Shown here: one piece after another, positions 48,933-58,435 of the stretch
Numbering within the stretch: position 1 is the first letter of the stretch
How the letters are laid out: every line of letters begins with the position of its first letter
Assembly (NCBI GenBank): GCA_030762935.1
Contig: CM060883.1
Coordinates: forward strand, 95,896,501 to 95,960,500
DNA: 64,000 bases
Direction of reading: 5' to 3'
Origin: Hymenopus coronatus
Taxonomy: Eukaryota > Arthropoda > Insecta > Mantodea > Hymenopodidae
Notes under the pieces: generated by a model
Told to the model about the DNA's origin: nothing
Database searches by the model: none
The model's input: the letters and a program-made list of their open reading frames with translations, nothing else
Translations under genes and position numbers: made by a program

Positions 48933-49656
48933 TATTCTAAAACTGATACGTGTCAACATTTAAATGATGATGGTAATTGACTTTCTCTTTACATATGTGT
49001 ATGCATATTAATAAGAATATACACTGAAATAGCTAAATAATGATTGGTTTCTTTAACTTGTTCAACTCTAGGATTAGTAAAATTGCGTTAAATGCAACAC
49101 CTCTTTTGACAAAATAATAAAACACCCTTTGTTTGTATTAAGCCATCATTCAATCTCCAGCTGAAGATGGAGTGAATGCTTCCAAAACTAGTTCTGGCAA
49201 ATATGAAGAAAATGAAGGTAACAAATATGACTCACTTCTACTAGTTACCAGTTGTGTATGCATATTGCACAAGTGTAAATAACGGCCTAAAAATCAACAT
49301 AAAATACCATAAGGGAATAATATTCTGGTATGGAATAGATCTTTCAAATATGCTTATATTTAAGAACGAGTCTGTTTGCTGCATTCATAGATTTCTTTAT
49401 ACTTTCACTATTGCCTCTCGTTGAGTACTATAGTCCTTTAATGGAATAATTTAATGCAAATCAAGACATTCTGTATTATTTACTCACAGTTATATTAACG
49501 AAAATCAAATTAGTATCATGAAAACATTTTCCTCAATTTGAAAAATTCATAAATTTAAATGTCAATGCATTATTCGTTTTTATATACATATTTTGAACTA
49601 TGTTACTGAACATTTTTTTAAATTATAATTTATGAAGTAAATGGAAGTACACTTAC
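48933..49656. other. Intronic sequence, nothing coding recognised
   Basis: This is AT-rich sequence between the Helitron remnant and the linker exon of the zinc-finger gene. Apart from the copy of the short flanking repeat at 48,936-48,985, no repeat or coding feature was recognised. Confidence 0.3.
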
Positions 49657-49766
49657 TTGCTATCATCATCGCTATTTTCCATTTCATCCTTGACAGACTG
49701 TATCTTCCATTTTTCCTCAGAATGTTCACTTCTAAAGATTGAATGCAGAATTTCTGCTGAGTGTTC
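49657..49766 (-). CDS. ZAD-C2H2 zinc-finger protein, middle exon (acidic linker)
   Basis: A 110-nt exon between acceptor TTTCTGTTTTCAG (ending at 49,767) and donor AA|GTAAGTG (GT at 49,656-49,655). It reads EHSAEILHSIFRSEHSEEK and continues to an acidic ending MENSDDDS. The last codon is split AA|A and completed as Lys in the next exon, which continues YHDDSDFP. The phase therefore matches both neighbours exactly, which is the main evidence that it is real. It encodes part of the flexible linker between the ZAD dimerisation domain and the fingers. Introns on either side are about 6.9 kb and 11.3 kb. Confidence 0.85.
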
Positions 49767-49897
49767 CTGAAAACAGAAATGGATCATAATGAATTTTATA
49801 TACATTTAATTGAAAAACATATGAACTGAATATCAGACACAAAATTCAGTTATAGTTGCAGTAAAACCAACACCAGAAGCCACTATTATTGTCAGCC

Positions 49898-50164
49898 TTA
49901 CAAATCACAAGATTGCAGCCACTTACACTGAACATTCTTTTCTCTGCAAACCACATGTTTTAAAATTAAGTTGGTACTGTAGGAACTTTCATTGGGGTGT
50001 GGTGGCTGCGCTTGACCTTCAACAGCATGTGCTTGCTTTGTGTTCGTCAGTGAGGAGCCACCTGCGACGGAGCTATCACTTGAAAGTGTGTCCGCTTGTG
50101 ACTCCATTCTGTTATTCGCTTTTTCACAGCGAAAAATGAAATGGCTGACCATATGCATCGTCAT
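49898..50164 (-). other. Unassigned 88-codon open frame
   Basis: An open minus-strand frame with Ser/Gln-rich composition (QADTLSSDSSVAGGSS, then QAHAVEGQAQPPHPNESS) lies upstream of the linker exon and directly downstream of a LINE fragment. It looks less AT-biased than its surroundings and could be an alternative exon or a fragment of an element. No domain was recognised and no convincing splice sites pair with it, so it is not called as a gene. Confidence 0.2.
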
Positions 50165-50167
50165 TTA

Positions 50168-50995
50168 GTGTGTGATTTGAATTTGAATTTATTTATCAGT
50201 CATTGGGTAAATACAAAAATTTACAATAGCCTTTGTCACTTACACTATATATACAACCATATTCTCCTTGGCTACATAATATATAAAACAACACTCAAAC
50301 TCATATGCTGTTCTTGTTCAGCTCTTCTTGAATACTATATTCAGGATTTTTCATCAGCCATGTATAGTCTCTATTCTTAAATACCTGAAGATTAAGATTA
50401 CATATTCTATCTGGTACTGCATTAAAAACTTTATACCTATTTTTTTATAATGCTGACTCGTCTTCCTTAATCTATGGTAAGGCATATCCAGTTTGTTTAT
50501 GTTTCTTGTATTGTAATTATGTATTTCTTTTCTTGCACCTTGATTAAGCATATTTTCTTTTACATTTATTACATCATAAATGCATAAATTTACAATTGTG
50601 AGAACTTTTAGTTTTACAAAAAGTATTTTACAGTGGTCCATTTTTTTGGCATCTGACAGAATTCTCATGGCCTTTTCTGAATCCTTAGCACCTCTAATGC
50701 ACGTGAACTGCTACCCCATAAAATTAACCCATACTTAAATATGCTCTGAAAGAAAGAAAAATAAGCTGTTTGTAGAAAATCATTTGAGATGACCTTTTTT
50801 AAATTTGCTTTTAAAAACACTACCCAAGACAATTTACTACATATGAGATCTATATGCAGATTCCATGACAATTGTTTATCTAGCACTATTCCCAATAATT
50901 TGACTTCTCTTGTGGTCTCACTTAGAACTCTAGAATTCTTTAGTGTGAAAACTATATTTTGTGGTTTTGTGGCAAAGTGTGCTGTTTAGAGTTTC
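50168..50995 (-). mobile_element. Non-LTR retrotransposon 3' fragment (reverse transcriptase end)
   Basis: Minus-strand text, frameshifted, corresponds to the C-terminal part of a Jockey/CR1-like reverse transcriptase protein: VKLLGIVLDKQLSWNLHID (from about 50,905), a TAYFSFFQSIFKYGLILWG block, then FVKLKVLTIVNLCIYDVI and HNYNTRN, then PYHRLRKTSQHY. It ends in a 3' tail with AATAAATTCAAATTCAAATC (about 50,170-50,190), typical of LINEs with short tandem tails instead of poly(A). The copy is 5'-truncated at about 50,995, as most LINE insertions are. It is inactive. Confidence 0.8.
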
Positions 50996-51044
50996 AAAGT
51001 CACCCAGCAGGAAAACCAGACAAGCAGTTTGAGCCCTTAGGATA

Positions 51045-51247
51045 GTGACAGAAGTTCTGGAGGAAGTACAAGCATCTGACAAAGGTACCACTGGTTGAGG
51101 CAACAGACAGACGCTCAAAGTGTCAGGTGTGCAGTCCACAAATCAGGAACCACTCTTTGGCATTATTGGACCATTTGCTGTATCTGACAGGGGAAATAAG
51201 TATCTGTTGGTGGTAATGGATTATGTCAGCAAGTGACCAGAGATGTA
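51045..51247 (+). pseudogene. Ty3/gypsy integrase fragment, left part
   Basis: Plus-strand text reading IIGPFAVSDRGNKYLLVVMDY (about 51,160-51,222) matches the start of the retroviral-type integrase core of Ty3/gypsy retrotransposons, whose usual pattern is D-x-x-G-P-x-x-x-S-D-x-G-N-K-Y-L-L-V-V-x-D-Y. The first catalytic aspartate position reads Ile (GIIGP), and a stop replaces the Trp after DYVSK. The fragment is cut at 51,247 by a mariner insertion and resumes at 52,449. No LTRs were identified. Confidence 0.75.
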
Positions 51248-52448
51248 TGAGGGCCGTTTTTTTTCAATCTCCAATAGGCTGTGAATAAAAGACAAGTTCA
51301 TAGAAAACAATTATTTTATTACTAAAAGTTTTGTACTCTTATGGTTACTTTTCAATATAATCACCAAAAAGATTGAGACATTTATCGTACCTGTGCATGA
51401 GCTTTGCAATACCACCTTCAAAAAATTTTGCAGCCAATGAAATGATTTCAAATGAGCATTGATATTGTTTTGAAGATCTTCATTAGTTTGAAAGTGCTGC
51501 CCTCCTAGCCACGTCTTCAGTTCATGGAAAAGGTGAAAGTCGCTGGATGCCAGGTCAGGACTGTACAGCAGAGGATTGAAAATGTCCCACTGGAATTGTT
51601 CAAGGAGCCAATTGGTTGCGCCAGCAGTGTATGTAAACGTAAAGTTTCACAATAAACGCTGCATTGATAGTGGTTCCCGGCTGCATAAACTCTACAAACA
51701 ATACACCTTTTTGGTCCCAAAATACAGTAGCCATAACCCTTCTGTTGTTGAATGTTTGTTTGAAGTTTTTTGGTTTGTTTGGTGAATTTGGATGCATCCA
51801 TTGTTGTGATTCGTTTTGTTTCCGGTGTGCCGTATTGGATCCCAGTCTCATCTCCAGTAACAATTGATTTCAAAAACTTCTCCTCTTCATCATGATAATG
51901 GTCAAGGAAATTCAAAGCTGATGCAATTCAGTGACTTTTGTGGGCGTCCATCAGCATTTTTGGAATCCAACGAGCAGAAAGTTTTTTTTGTAGCCTAAAT
52001 GTTCAGTAACCTTAGAGTGTATGTCAGAAGCAGTTATGGTGAACCTACAATTTTCTCCAACCACTCTGTCAACTCGTTCAACAAGGTCGGCTGTAATGAC
52101 AGGCTTGCGTCCTTAGCCCCCTTCATCATGCACATTATTTCGGCCATCTTTAAACTTTCGGCAGACATTCCCGCACAACACCATCACCATACACTTGGCT
52201 CATTCTCCAATGAATTTCTGCTGCACTGTTCCCTTCTGCTTGCAGAAACCGAATTACACTTCGTAATTCACACTTGGCACAAGCAACAATGACGGCAGCC
52301 ATGTTTATGTGCCTGTAGTGTAACGCAAACTGATGCCTTGAGGTCAGCAATGGCAGAGTGTATAGTGCGAGAGTAACGCATGTCCACTTTCTGCCGCTTG
52401 CATAGCTTCTATACTATGCGATCGGAGGTTGAAAAAAAATGGCCCTCG
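51248..52448 (-). mobile_element. Mariner element inserted in a gypsy integrase
   Basis: Inverted ends TGAGGGCCGTTTTTTTTCAA and (inverted right end) CGAGGGCCATTTTTTTTCAA are flanked by TA (51,246-51,247 and 52,449-52,450). At about 1.2 kb it is close to full mariner length. The minus strand carries the transposase from N-terminus (RSVIRFLQAEGNSAAEIHWR) through the first catalytic region (IVTGDETGIQYGTPETK), then RRVMATVFWDQKGVLFVEF, then YSPDLASSDFHLFHELKTW. The gypsy reading resumes directly beyond the right TA, so this is a clean nested insertion. Confidence 0.88.
51330..52300 (-). pseudogene. Mariner transposase pseudogene
   Basis: The transposase remnant of the 1.2-kb mariner, with a DD34D-type layout. 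The N-terminal helix-turn-helix is readable at 52,300-52,150. The IVTGDETG motif (about 51,860) keeps the first Asp but has Gly where Trp is usual. The SPDLASSDFHLF motif (about 51,560-51,525) holds the third Asp. The region carrying the second Asp (HDNARPH in intact relatives) is disrupted. Frame changes near 51,830 and 51,620 and an internal gap around 52,000-52,150 rule out activity. Confidence 0.8.
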
Positions 52449-52450
52449 TA

Positions 52451-52690
52451 TATGCTATATCCACCAGGAGGCCAAAATGATTGTAAATGATGTGCCATTT
52501 TGGGATACTGTTGGAGCTGTACAACAATTTTGTATGTCAAGGTCCCACTTTTTCTTGCTGGCCTACTGTTACATCAGAGGGAGCTCCATCTACCATGTGA
52601 CCTCAAGGGGAAGAACTATGTGGTCATTCTTGTACACAATCTTCATGACACATTCAGTAACTGCATCAAGACCCACTGGGTGGTATAAAT
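52451..52690 (+). pseudogene. Ty3/gypsy integrase fragment, right part
   Basis: Continuation of the integrase interrupted at 51,247. Plus-strand text near 52,577-52,690 reads RELHLPCDLKGKNYVVILVH, corresponding to the G-R-E-x-x-L-P-x-D-L segment near the C-terminal side of gypsy integrases. The middle of the core (the D-Q-G and catalytic-Glu regions) is deleted or unreadable around 52,451-52,560. It runs out before 52,700. Confidence 0.6.
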
Positions 52691-52699
52691 AAAAATGTC

Positions 52700-53197
52700 C
52701 ATTCTTCGCCGTGCTTGAGCTCGGTGACCTTCACATCACATTGCTTAAATAAACAAACATGCCAATTCTTCTGTCAGAAGGGGATTTAAATTTATGCTGC
52801 ACCTTAAATGTGCATATACTTATTCCTGTTAAACATACCTACTCAAATGTAATACATTCAATAGAAACAGATTTGAGATAAAAGAAATATAATGAAAGAT
52901 TTGGAAATTAAATAGAAATTGAGATTCGCCGACTTTTTCAAATCATGATGATCATCCTGTTTCAAAAGTATTCATTTGTGATTAGGAGATTAAAATCTAT
53001 GTAAAATATCAAAAATAGTAATTACAAGATTTTATGACGTGTTATGAATTAATGTTATGCCGGAAAAAAGTATTTCATTTCATTGAAAGCAAATTTAGGA
53101 GTGTTTATTTGGGGAATTCTTTAGCTATAATTAGGGTTAGATTTGTACGAGCATTCTACTCCACGTACATGTTAATTTGTACATTGCTGTGATTATG
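52700..53197. other. Intronic spacer, nothing recognised
   Basis: AT-rich sequence with no recognisable domain, terminal repeat or tandem repeat. Confidence 0.3.
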
Positions 53198-53596
53198 TCA
53201 ATAATAAGAGACAATCATTAGACCACACACTGATGCTAATGATATACTCGTCGCCGCATAATTTGGCTTCCTTATTATAATATGAGTACAATCCACTGCC
53301 CCAATTGCATCAGGGAAATGATAACGCTCTGACCACTCTCCTTGGCTTCCTGAAGAGCAGCAGCAGTTGTATCCAATTCCTTGCTCTAGCATTGATTGTG
53401 TTCAGAAGGTATTTGAGACCATAGCCTGATCCTCCGCATCACCAACTTGAAAACCAGGATCTCCCACATACTTTAAAAAAGTCAGCATTGTTAAGAGCTC
53501 AACCTCGTGTTTCATTTGACTCTGGAAGAAAATATTGTGCAAGCCTGTATACATTTTCTCTTTGAAAACAGTATAATTGTTTGTATCTGTTAGCAT
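53198..53596 (-). pseudogene. PIF/Harbinger transposase fragment
   Basis: Two minus-strand frames form parts of a HARBI1-like nuclease. The upstream part (53,596-53,402) has ELLTMLTFLKYVGDPGFQVG followed by a DAEDQAMVSNTF segment, the region preceding the catalytic core. The second part (about 53,390-53,200) has FPDAIGAVDCTHIIIRKPN, the conserved G-A-I-D-C-T-H block containing the first catalytic Asp of DDE_4 nucleases. A stop or frameshift separates them, and the sequence degenerates after KPNYAA. No terminal inverted repeats were found. Confidence 0.7.
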
Positions 53597-53599
53597 AAG

Positions 53600-54289
53600 C
53601 TTTTATTTTCTACTCAGGAACCACCATCATGAACTCCGCTGAGGTTGCTCAAGAAACACCCAGGAAAAGTTTCAGAGCAATGAGCACGTTTTCATTTATA
53701 CAATTTTGTGAGCTAAAGCTTAGTGATCAAGGTCAGCAAGCTTGAGCTTGCGAACAGAAATTGTTTCTTATTTGTAAGAAACCAATCTATAGCTTGGAAT
53801 TATGAGACTTCCTTTTATTTATAGCAGCCATTGTGATGAGCTGGCCAACAGCTGAAGTTCCCAGCAGGGTGATCTGGTGTAGCTGTGGATCAAGGAGTTG
53901 CACCAGACTTCAAGGGTCTACCTAACGGTGAAGCAGTCTACCTAACGGTGAAGCAGTCTACCATACATGGGAAAAGGCTGGTGGTACACTTAACTCATCT
54001 ATCCCACTATGACCATGCTGGTAGCGATGACCAGCCTTAAGAATGAAGCAATGTGGCTACAAATAAAGGGCACCTCTGCCTGGCCAACTGAATCGTTGCA
54101 GGTATGGAGAAAGTGTGTGAGTGCTTTTACATGCCACCTGCATTATTGAAATAAGAATATCTGCAAGAAAGAAAGAGCATTTTGGCACCTTTACATAGTC
54201 CCTGGCTTGTTGCTGTGTCTGCGACCCTTAGATCAAAAGAACATGTGCAAAAATGGACAAGTAAACAAATGCTTTGTGTGTGCATCTTC
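53600..54289. other. Intronic sequence with a 20-bp direct duplication
   Basis: No gene was recognised. A 20-bp unit (GTCTACCTAACGGTGAAGCA) occurs twice head to tail at about 53,916-53,955, followed by a partial third start (GTCTACC). The segment is less AT-rich than its surroundings but shows no domain. Confidence 0.5.
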
Positions 54290-55260
54290 CTGGGAACTGC
54301 CTTGGCAGCAGGTTAGGGAGAAGCTGTCTCGAGAACATTTTACCTTTGTTGTGGAGAGCTGCCAGTGCCAAACAACTTGACAGCAGGTTAGAGAGAAGCT
54401 GTCTCCTTGAGAACATTTTACCTTTGTTGTGGAGAGCTGCCAGGGCCAAGGATGCAGCTGGGTCAGGCTGCCAAACGACTTGACAGCAGGTTAGAGAGAA
54501 GCTGTCTCATTGAGAACATTTTACCTTTGTTATGGAGAGCTGCCAGGGCCAAGTGGAGAGTACAAGGATGCAGCTGGGTCAGGCTGCCAAATAACTTGGC
54601 AGCAGGTTAGACAGAAGCTGTCTCGTTGAGAACATTTTACCTTTGTTGTGGAGAGATGCCAGGGCCAAGGATGCAGCTGGTCAGGCTGCCAAACAACTTG
54701 ACAGCAGGTTAGAGAGAAGCTGTCTCATTGAGAACATTTTACCTTTGTTATGGAGAGCTGCCAGGGCCAAGTGGGGAGTACAAGGATGCAGCTGGGTCAG
54801 GCTGCCAAACAGCTTGACAGCAGGTTAGAGAGAAGCTGTCTCATTGAGACCATTTTACCTTTGTTGTGGAGAGCTGCCAGGGCCAAGGATGCAGCTGGGT
54901 CAGGCTGCCAAACAACTTGACAGCAGGTTAGAGAGAAGCTGTCTCATTGAGAACATTTTACCTTTGTTGTGGAGAGCTGCCAGGGCCAAGGATGCAGCTG
55001 TGTCAGGCTGCTAAACAACTTGGCAGCAGGTTAGAGAGAAGCTGTCTCATTGAGAACATTTTACCTTTGTTGTGGAGAGCTGTCAGGGCCAAGTGGGGAG
55101 TACAAGGATGCAGCTCGGTCAGGCTGCCAAACATGGCAGCAGGTTAGAGAGAAGCTGTCTCGTTGAGAACATTTTACCCTTGTTGTGGAGAGCTGCCAGG
55201 GCCAAGTGGGGAGTACAAAGATGCAGCTGGGTCAGGCTGCCAAACAACTTGACAGCTGAA
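54290..55260. repeat. Minisatellite, ~102/117-bp unit, about 9-10 copies
   Basis: Successive AGCAGGTTAG occurrences are at 54,307, 54,382, 54,484, 54,601, 54,702, 54,819, 54,922, 55,025 and 55,138, so spacings are 75, 102, 117, 101, 117, 103, 103 and 113. The unit holds GAGAAGCTGTCTC, GAGAACATTTTACCTTTGTT, GGAGAGCTGCCAGGGCCAAG and CAGCTGGGTCAGGCTGCCAA. Longer units carry an extra block of about 15 bp (TGGGGAGTACAAG type) between CCAAG and GATGCAGC. Plus-strand frames of 60-75 codons across it are by-products of the repeat. It lies in the intron upstream of the linker exon. Confidence 0.95.
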
Positions 55261-55494
55261 TAGCTGAGCACAGCTGAATGTTCAAACTTGCAGAATGAGT
55301 CATTTTTTATAATACTAATTGTCATAGATTGTGAGCATTGTTCTATATGTTAAAATGTTGATGTGTTATAACTAGGGATAGCCAATAGCGGGGTAATGTG
55401 CATACCTACTGAGTAGAGACTGACCTGCCACATGTAAACAACCTATAGTAACACTTTGGGGAGCGTGTGAACTATACTATTACAATACTGTTTT

Positions 55495-55790
55495 ACAGGT
55501 AATTAATGCCTTTGAAGATAATGCATGCTCTTCAGTCAAGATTGTAGAATCTCTTGCTTCAAATGGATTGCATGAAGGTTTGCAATTCATACAGAATAAC
55601 TTTGCAGATATACCTACGTCAATAATACATATTTGGAAACATTGAACATTGAAATGCCTCGAGCCCTGAAAGCTGTCGAACTTGTGCAAGCAATTAGTCA
55701 GAGACCCGTGACACCTGAGCTAGACCATGTGAAAAACAAAGTGAAGACAGTGTTTGGAAAAAGTGTCAGATTTTCAATAATGCGCGCTAT
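55495..55790 (+). pseudogene. Possible hAT-like transposase fragment
   Basis: Plus-strand text VINAFEDNACSSVKIVESLA followed by EGLQFIQNNFADIPTSI (about 55,498-55,630) resembles the helical, acidic region that follows the W-x-x-W segment in the family tentatively identified at 44.6-45.1 kb. Stops follow after IHIWKH. The two fragments are on the same strand and 10 kb apart. The assignment rests on general pattern only. Confidence 0.25.
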
Positions 55791-56682
55791 ATGAAATGTG
55801 CTAGAAGGTCTTGCTATGTAAATAATTGGTGATGGATTATCTTACCTAATGGTTGATGATATGTCCTATTTCCATTTTGCTCCAATCACATCTTGTGATG
55901 TGCATTATAATCTATGTATCTTGAGAGAAAATGAAACAAACAATGATGCTGATAACTAAATATTAAGATTGTTAGGTCTTGTGGTATTTATGTTTACTAC
56001 CCACCCAACCTGAATTTTCTTCCACTGCTAGTGAAAACATCATAGTCTACTATGCAACCACTACCTCATTGTCCTTCTATTGGTACCACTGCATTGTCAA
56101 CATAACACAACTATGTACCATGCTGCACTAACGTCGATTCTGCCCCACTATCGGTCTCTACCACACATCATGTTCTTTCAATTTATTAATAAAGTGAGTT
56201 TGCTTTGTTATTTCTTTTCATCTGTATCTCTCACATCATATGTCAGAATGTGGTGTCAGAAAAAACTTCAAATGATCACCAAAAACTTTAATTAATGCAA
56301 TCAATGATTTTCTATACTGGTTATTAAACCAGCCCAAAAGTGATACTATTGGAAAAACTATGCAAAAACAAATTTCTAGATCATAAATATTTTCAAGTGT
56401 AGTTCTAATGTTGTGGAATGGATAGGAAAATGTGAATAAAAAAAGAAAGGAGGGACTGCAAACAAGAAGTTTATTTTGCTTGGCTTCATAAATTTGCAAA
56501 GATAATAGGTCCATTTATTAATATTTGCAAAATCAGATTCTGTACATTCTTTATATATAAGAAACAAAAGACTTGGAGATATTCCTTTGCATTGAACTGT
56601 TGGAAAAGACTGAAAACCCTACAAAATGAGTTGGTGGAATTTGGATTATCTGTGCACATTATAGAAATAAAGTGTGTATTAC
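55791..56682. other. Intronic spacer, nothing recognised
   Basis: AT-rich sequence just downstream of the ZAD exon donor (minus strand). Frames at 56,080-56,295 (plus) and 56,236-56,567 (minus) are Phe/Leu-rich, overlap on opposite strands and have no domain. Confidence 0.3.
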
Positions 56683-56820
56683 CTGAGTAGCATGTGCTGC
56701 AATGAACTGCTTTAGTGTAGCATCAACAGCTTCACACTGCGTCTTAAATTTATGTGAAGCGTTCAGCAAGCGTATACATTGCTGACATACTTGAGATGGC
56801 ATTCCATCGCCGACAAACAC
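56683..56820 (-). CDS. ZAD-C2H2 zinc-finger protein, exon with second half of ZAD
   Basis: A 138-nt (46-codon) exon between acceptor GTGTGCTTGTAG (AG at 56,822-56,821) and donor CAG|GTAATA (GT at 56,682-56,681). It reads VFVGDGMPSQVCQQCIRLLN, then HKFKTQCEAVDATLKQF. The ZAD (zinc-finger associated domain) binds zinc through two CxxC pairs and mediates dimerisation. Here the second pair is CQQC, followed by the usual F-K-x-x-C-E-x-x-D-x-x-L helix. The first CxxC pair and start codon must lie in an upstream exon that I could not find between 56,822 and 64,000. Joined phase 0 to exon 49,766-49,657 it forms one continuous frame. The domain limits the host to arthropods, with rare exceptions. Confidence 0.88.
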
Positions 56821-56909
56821 CTACAAGCACACAATCAACTCAAACTTCTGCAACAATTTTCTGTGTCATTCATTACCATTTATTTTCATTAAAATACAAA
56901 ATTTATTTT

Positions 56910-57799
56910 TACCTTCTCTACACGGACTACATACATAGTGTATAGAGAGAAGGTAATGTATTGCACCCAATATTCAGTACCCAGATTTCACCAGATATAC
57001 ATGTTTTGAGACCCCTGAATCCAAAAAAAAGCCTTTTTAGAAAAATGGTCATATGTGTCTGTCTGTCTGTCTGTCTGTCTGTGGGAAGCATAGCTCATAA
57101 CAAAAAAAACCATTAAATACCAAACTTGGAACATTTTTCGAAAATTTTGATTTTCTCAAAAATGGCTATAATATTTTCGATTAAAATACTGCATGTTTAA
57201 CATCTTTTATAACAAACGAAATTTATATCTTGGATTTTCTGGGAATAGCCTCTGAAGACCTCTTCTTTCTGGATGACTTTTGTATAACTGGCAATCCATA
57301 AGAGCTATATAAAATCTTACTACACAAAAAATGCAGATCTCATTAAAACGCACAATTTATATCATATATATACTTTTTTTTAAAGTTAACTGATATATTT
57401 CAGATTATTGGTTTCAATTTTAGCCACTTAAACTTTTCTCAAATGGAAAGACATCTTCCTTCTTGTTTGTTTACTCCTGGCAATCAAAGAGAATAGAATT
57501 TCAAGTGTTTCACATAGCGACCATCATTTAATTCTGCTTATGTTTATCTTGATTAACATGATGTAGATAACAGATTAATGTTTTGTATAAAAGGTTTGTT
57601 TATCGAACAGCTAAAGGAAATCATGTGAACGGAACACATTAGATTTTCCCTTCCACTTACAAGGGACCAAGTAATAAGGACAGTTTCTGCTAATGTTTAT
57701 CTTGATTAGCATGATGTAGATAAAAGAATAAGCTTTTTAACAATAATTTGTTATAGAGAAGTAGAGAGTGTGAATAGAACATATCAGATTTTTTTTTTG
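56910..57799 (+). mobile_element. Hairpin-ended interspersed repeat, copy B
   Basis: The left end is an imperfect palindrome at 56,910-56,955 (TACCTTCTCTACAC and GTGTATAGAGAGAAGGTA). The body follows in the order seen in the other copies: ATTTCACCAGATATACATGT, a (GTCT)n microsatellite at about 57,057-57,082, AAGCATAGCTCATAAC, a TTTTCTCAAAAATGGCT block, and two tandem segments of about 150 bp that each begin TGTTTATCTTGATTA and include CATGATGTAGATAA. It ends near AGAACATATCAGATTTTTT at 57,799. About 890 bp, no coding. The palindrome begins only about 90 bp from the ZAD exon. Confidence 0.75.
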
Positions 57800-58052
57800 T
57801 TAATGGAGTATATCACAATGGACAATGAATGAAATAGACAAAATGATACTCAACTGAGACCATAGAGCTTAAGTTACCCCACATTCATACTTTTAGGATA
57901 AGAAAAAACCCCAGAAAGGAACCTTATTCAGATAACCCTAACCAGGAGTCCAACTCAAGATGCTCTAGCCCCACACACCATGGAGGTAGGCTACTGCAGC
58001 ATTGCAGTGTGCCAAAGTTGGCAATGAACGCCAGGTATCAGAGGAAGACAAC
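57800..58052. other. Spacer, nothing recognised
   Basis: This is the target locus of the Penelope fragment. No coding or repeat feature was recognised. Confidence 0.3.
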
Positions 58053-58067
58053 ACTCTAGGAAGTGTT

Positions 58068-58273
58068 AAAACACTTAAATGGGCCCATAGATTTAATGGT
58101 TTGGGAGAAAATATTTATATTAAAGTATAGAAATCATGCAATGAATTTTGATATACCTCCAATTGACACTCTTACCAAATTTGTTTTGATTCCAGTAGTT
58201 AGCAATGCATTAGTACACAATCCACCTAGTAGCAGTAACCATAACAGTGTAAATAAACAACATCAAAAAAGAG
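58068..58273 (+). mobile_element. Short internal Penelope-like fragment with target duplication
   Basis: A 206-bp piece of the same Penelope-like element as at 33.2-34.4 kb, nearly identical over AAAACACTTAAATGGGCCCA through CATCAAAAAAGAG. It covers only the end of the endonuclease (VWEKIFILKYRN to SVNK). Both ends are truncated: the element's own 3' terminus is absent. It is flanked by a 15-bp direct repeat ACTCTAGGAAGTGTT (58,053-58,067 and 58,274-58,288), as in a target-site duplication. A 3-bp CAA insertion distinguishes it from the 34.2-kb copy. Confidence 0.85.
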
Positions 58274-58435
58274 ACTCTAGGAAGTGTTCAAATTAGGGTA
58301 CATGAAGAATCTTCCTAGTCTTACCATAAACACTGTTACAAGCTTTTTGGTACAGGCTGTACAACTGGTTTTGAAGGTCGCAGCCAACCCTTATGGGAGT
58401 CATTGTGAGTGTAGCTGTGTTTCTGTATATTTTAG

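Noticed and set aside
49898..50164. An extra coding exon of the zinc-finger gene
   Set aside because: The neighbouring exons already join in phase without it. No paired acceptor and donor could be identified, and it abuts a LINE fragment.
54274..55263. Plus-strand frames of 60-70 codons (ENILPLLWRAARAK repeats)
   Set aside because: They are translations of the 102/117-bp minisatellite. The frame changes with the 15-bp block and no protein family is recognised.
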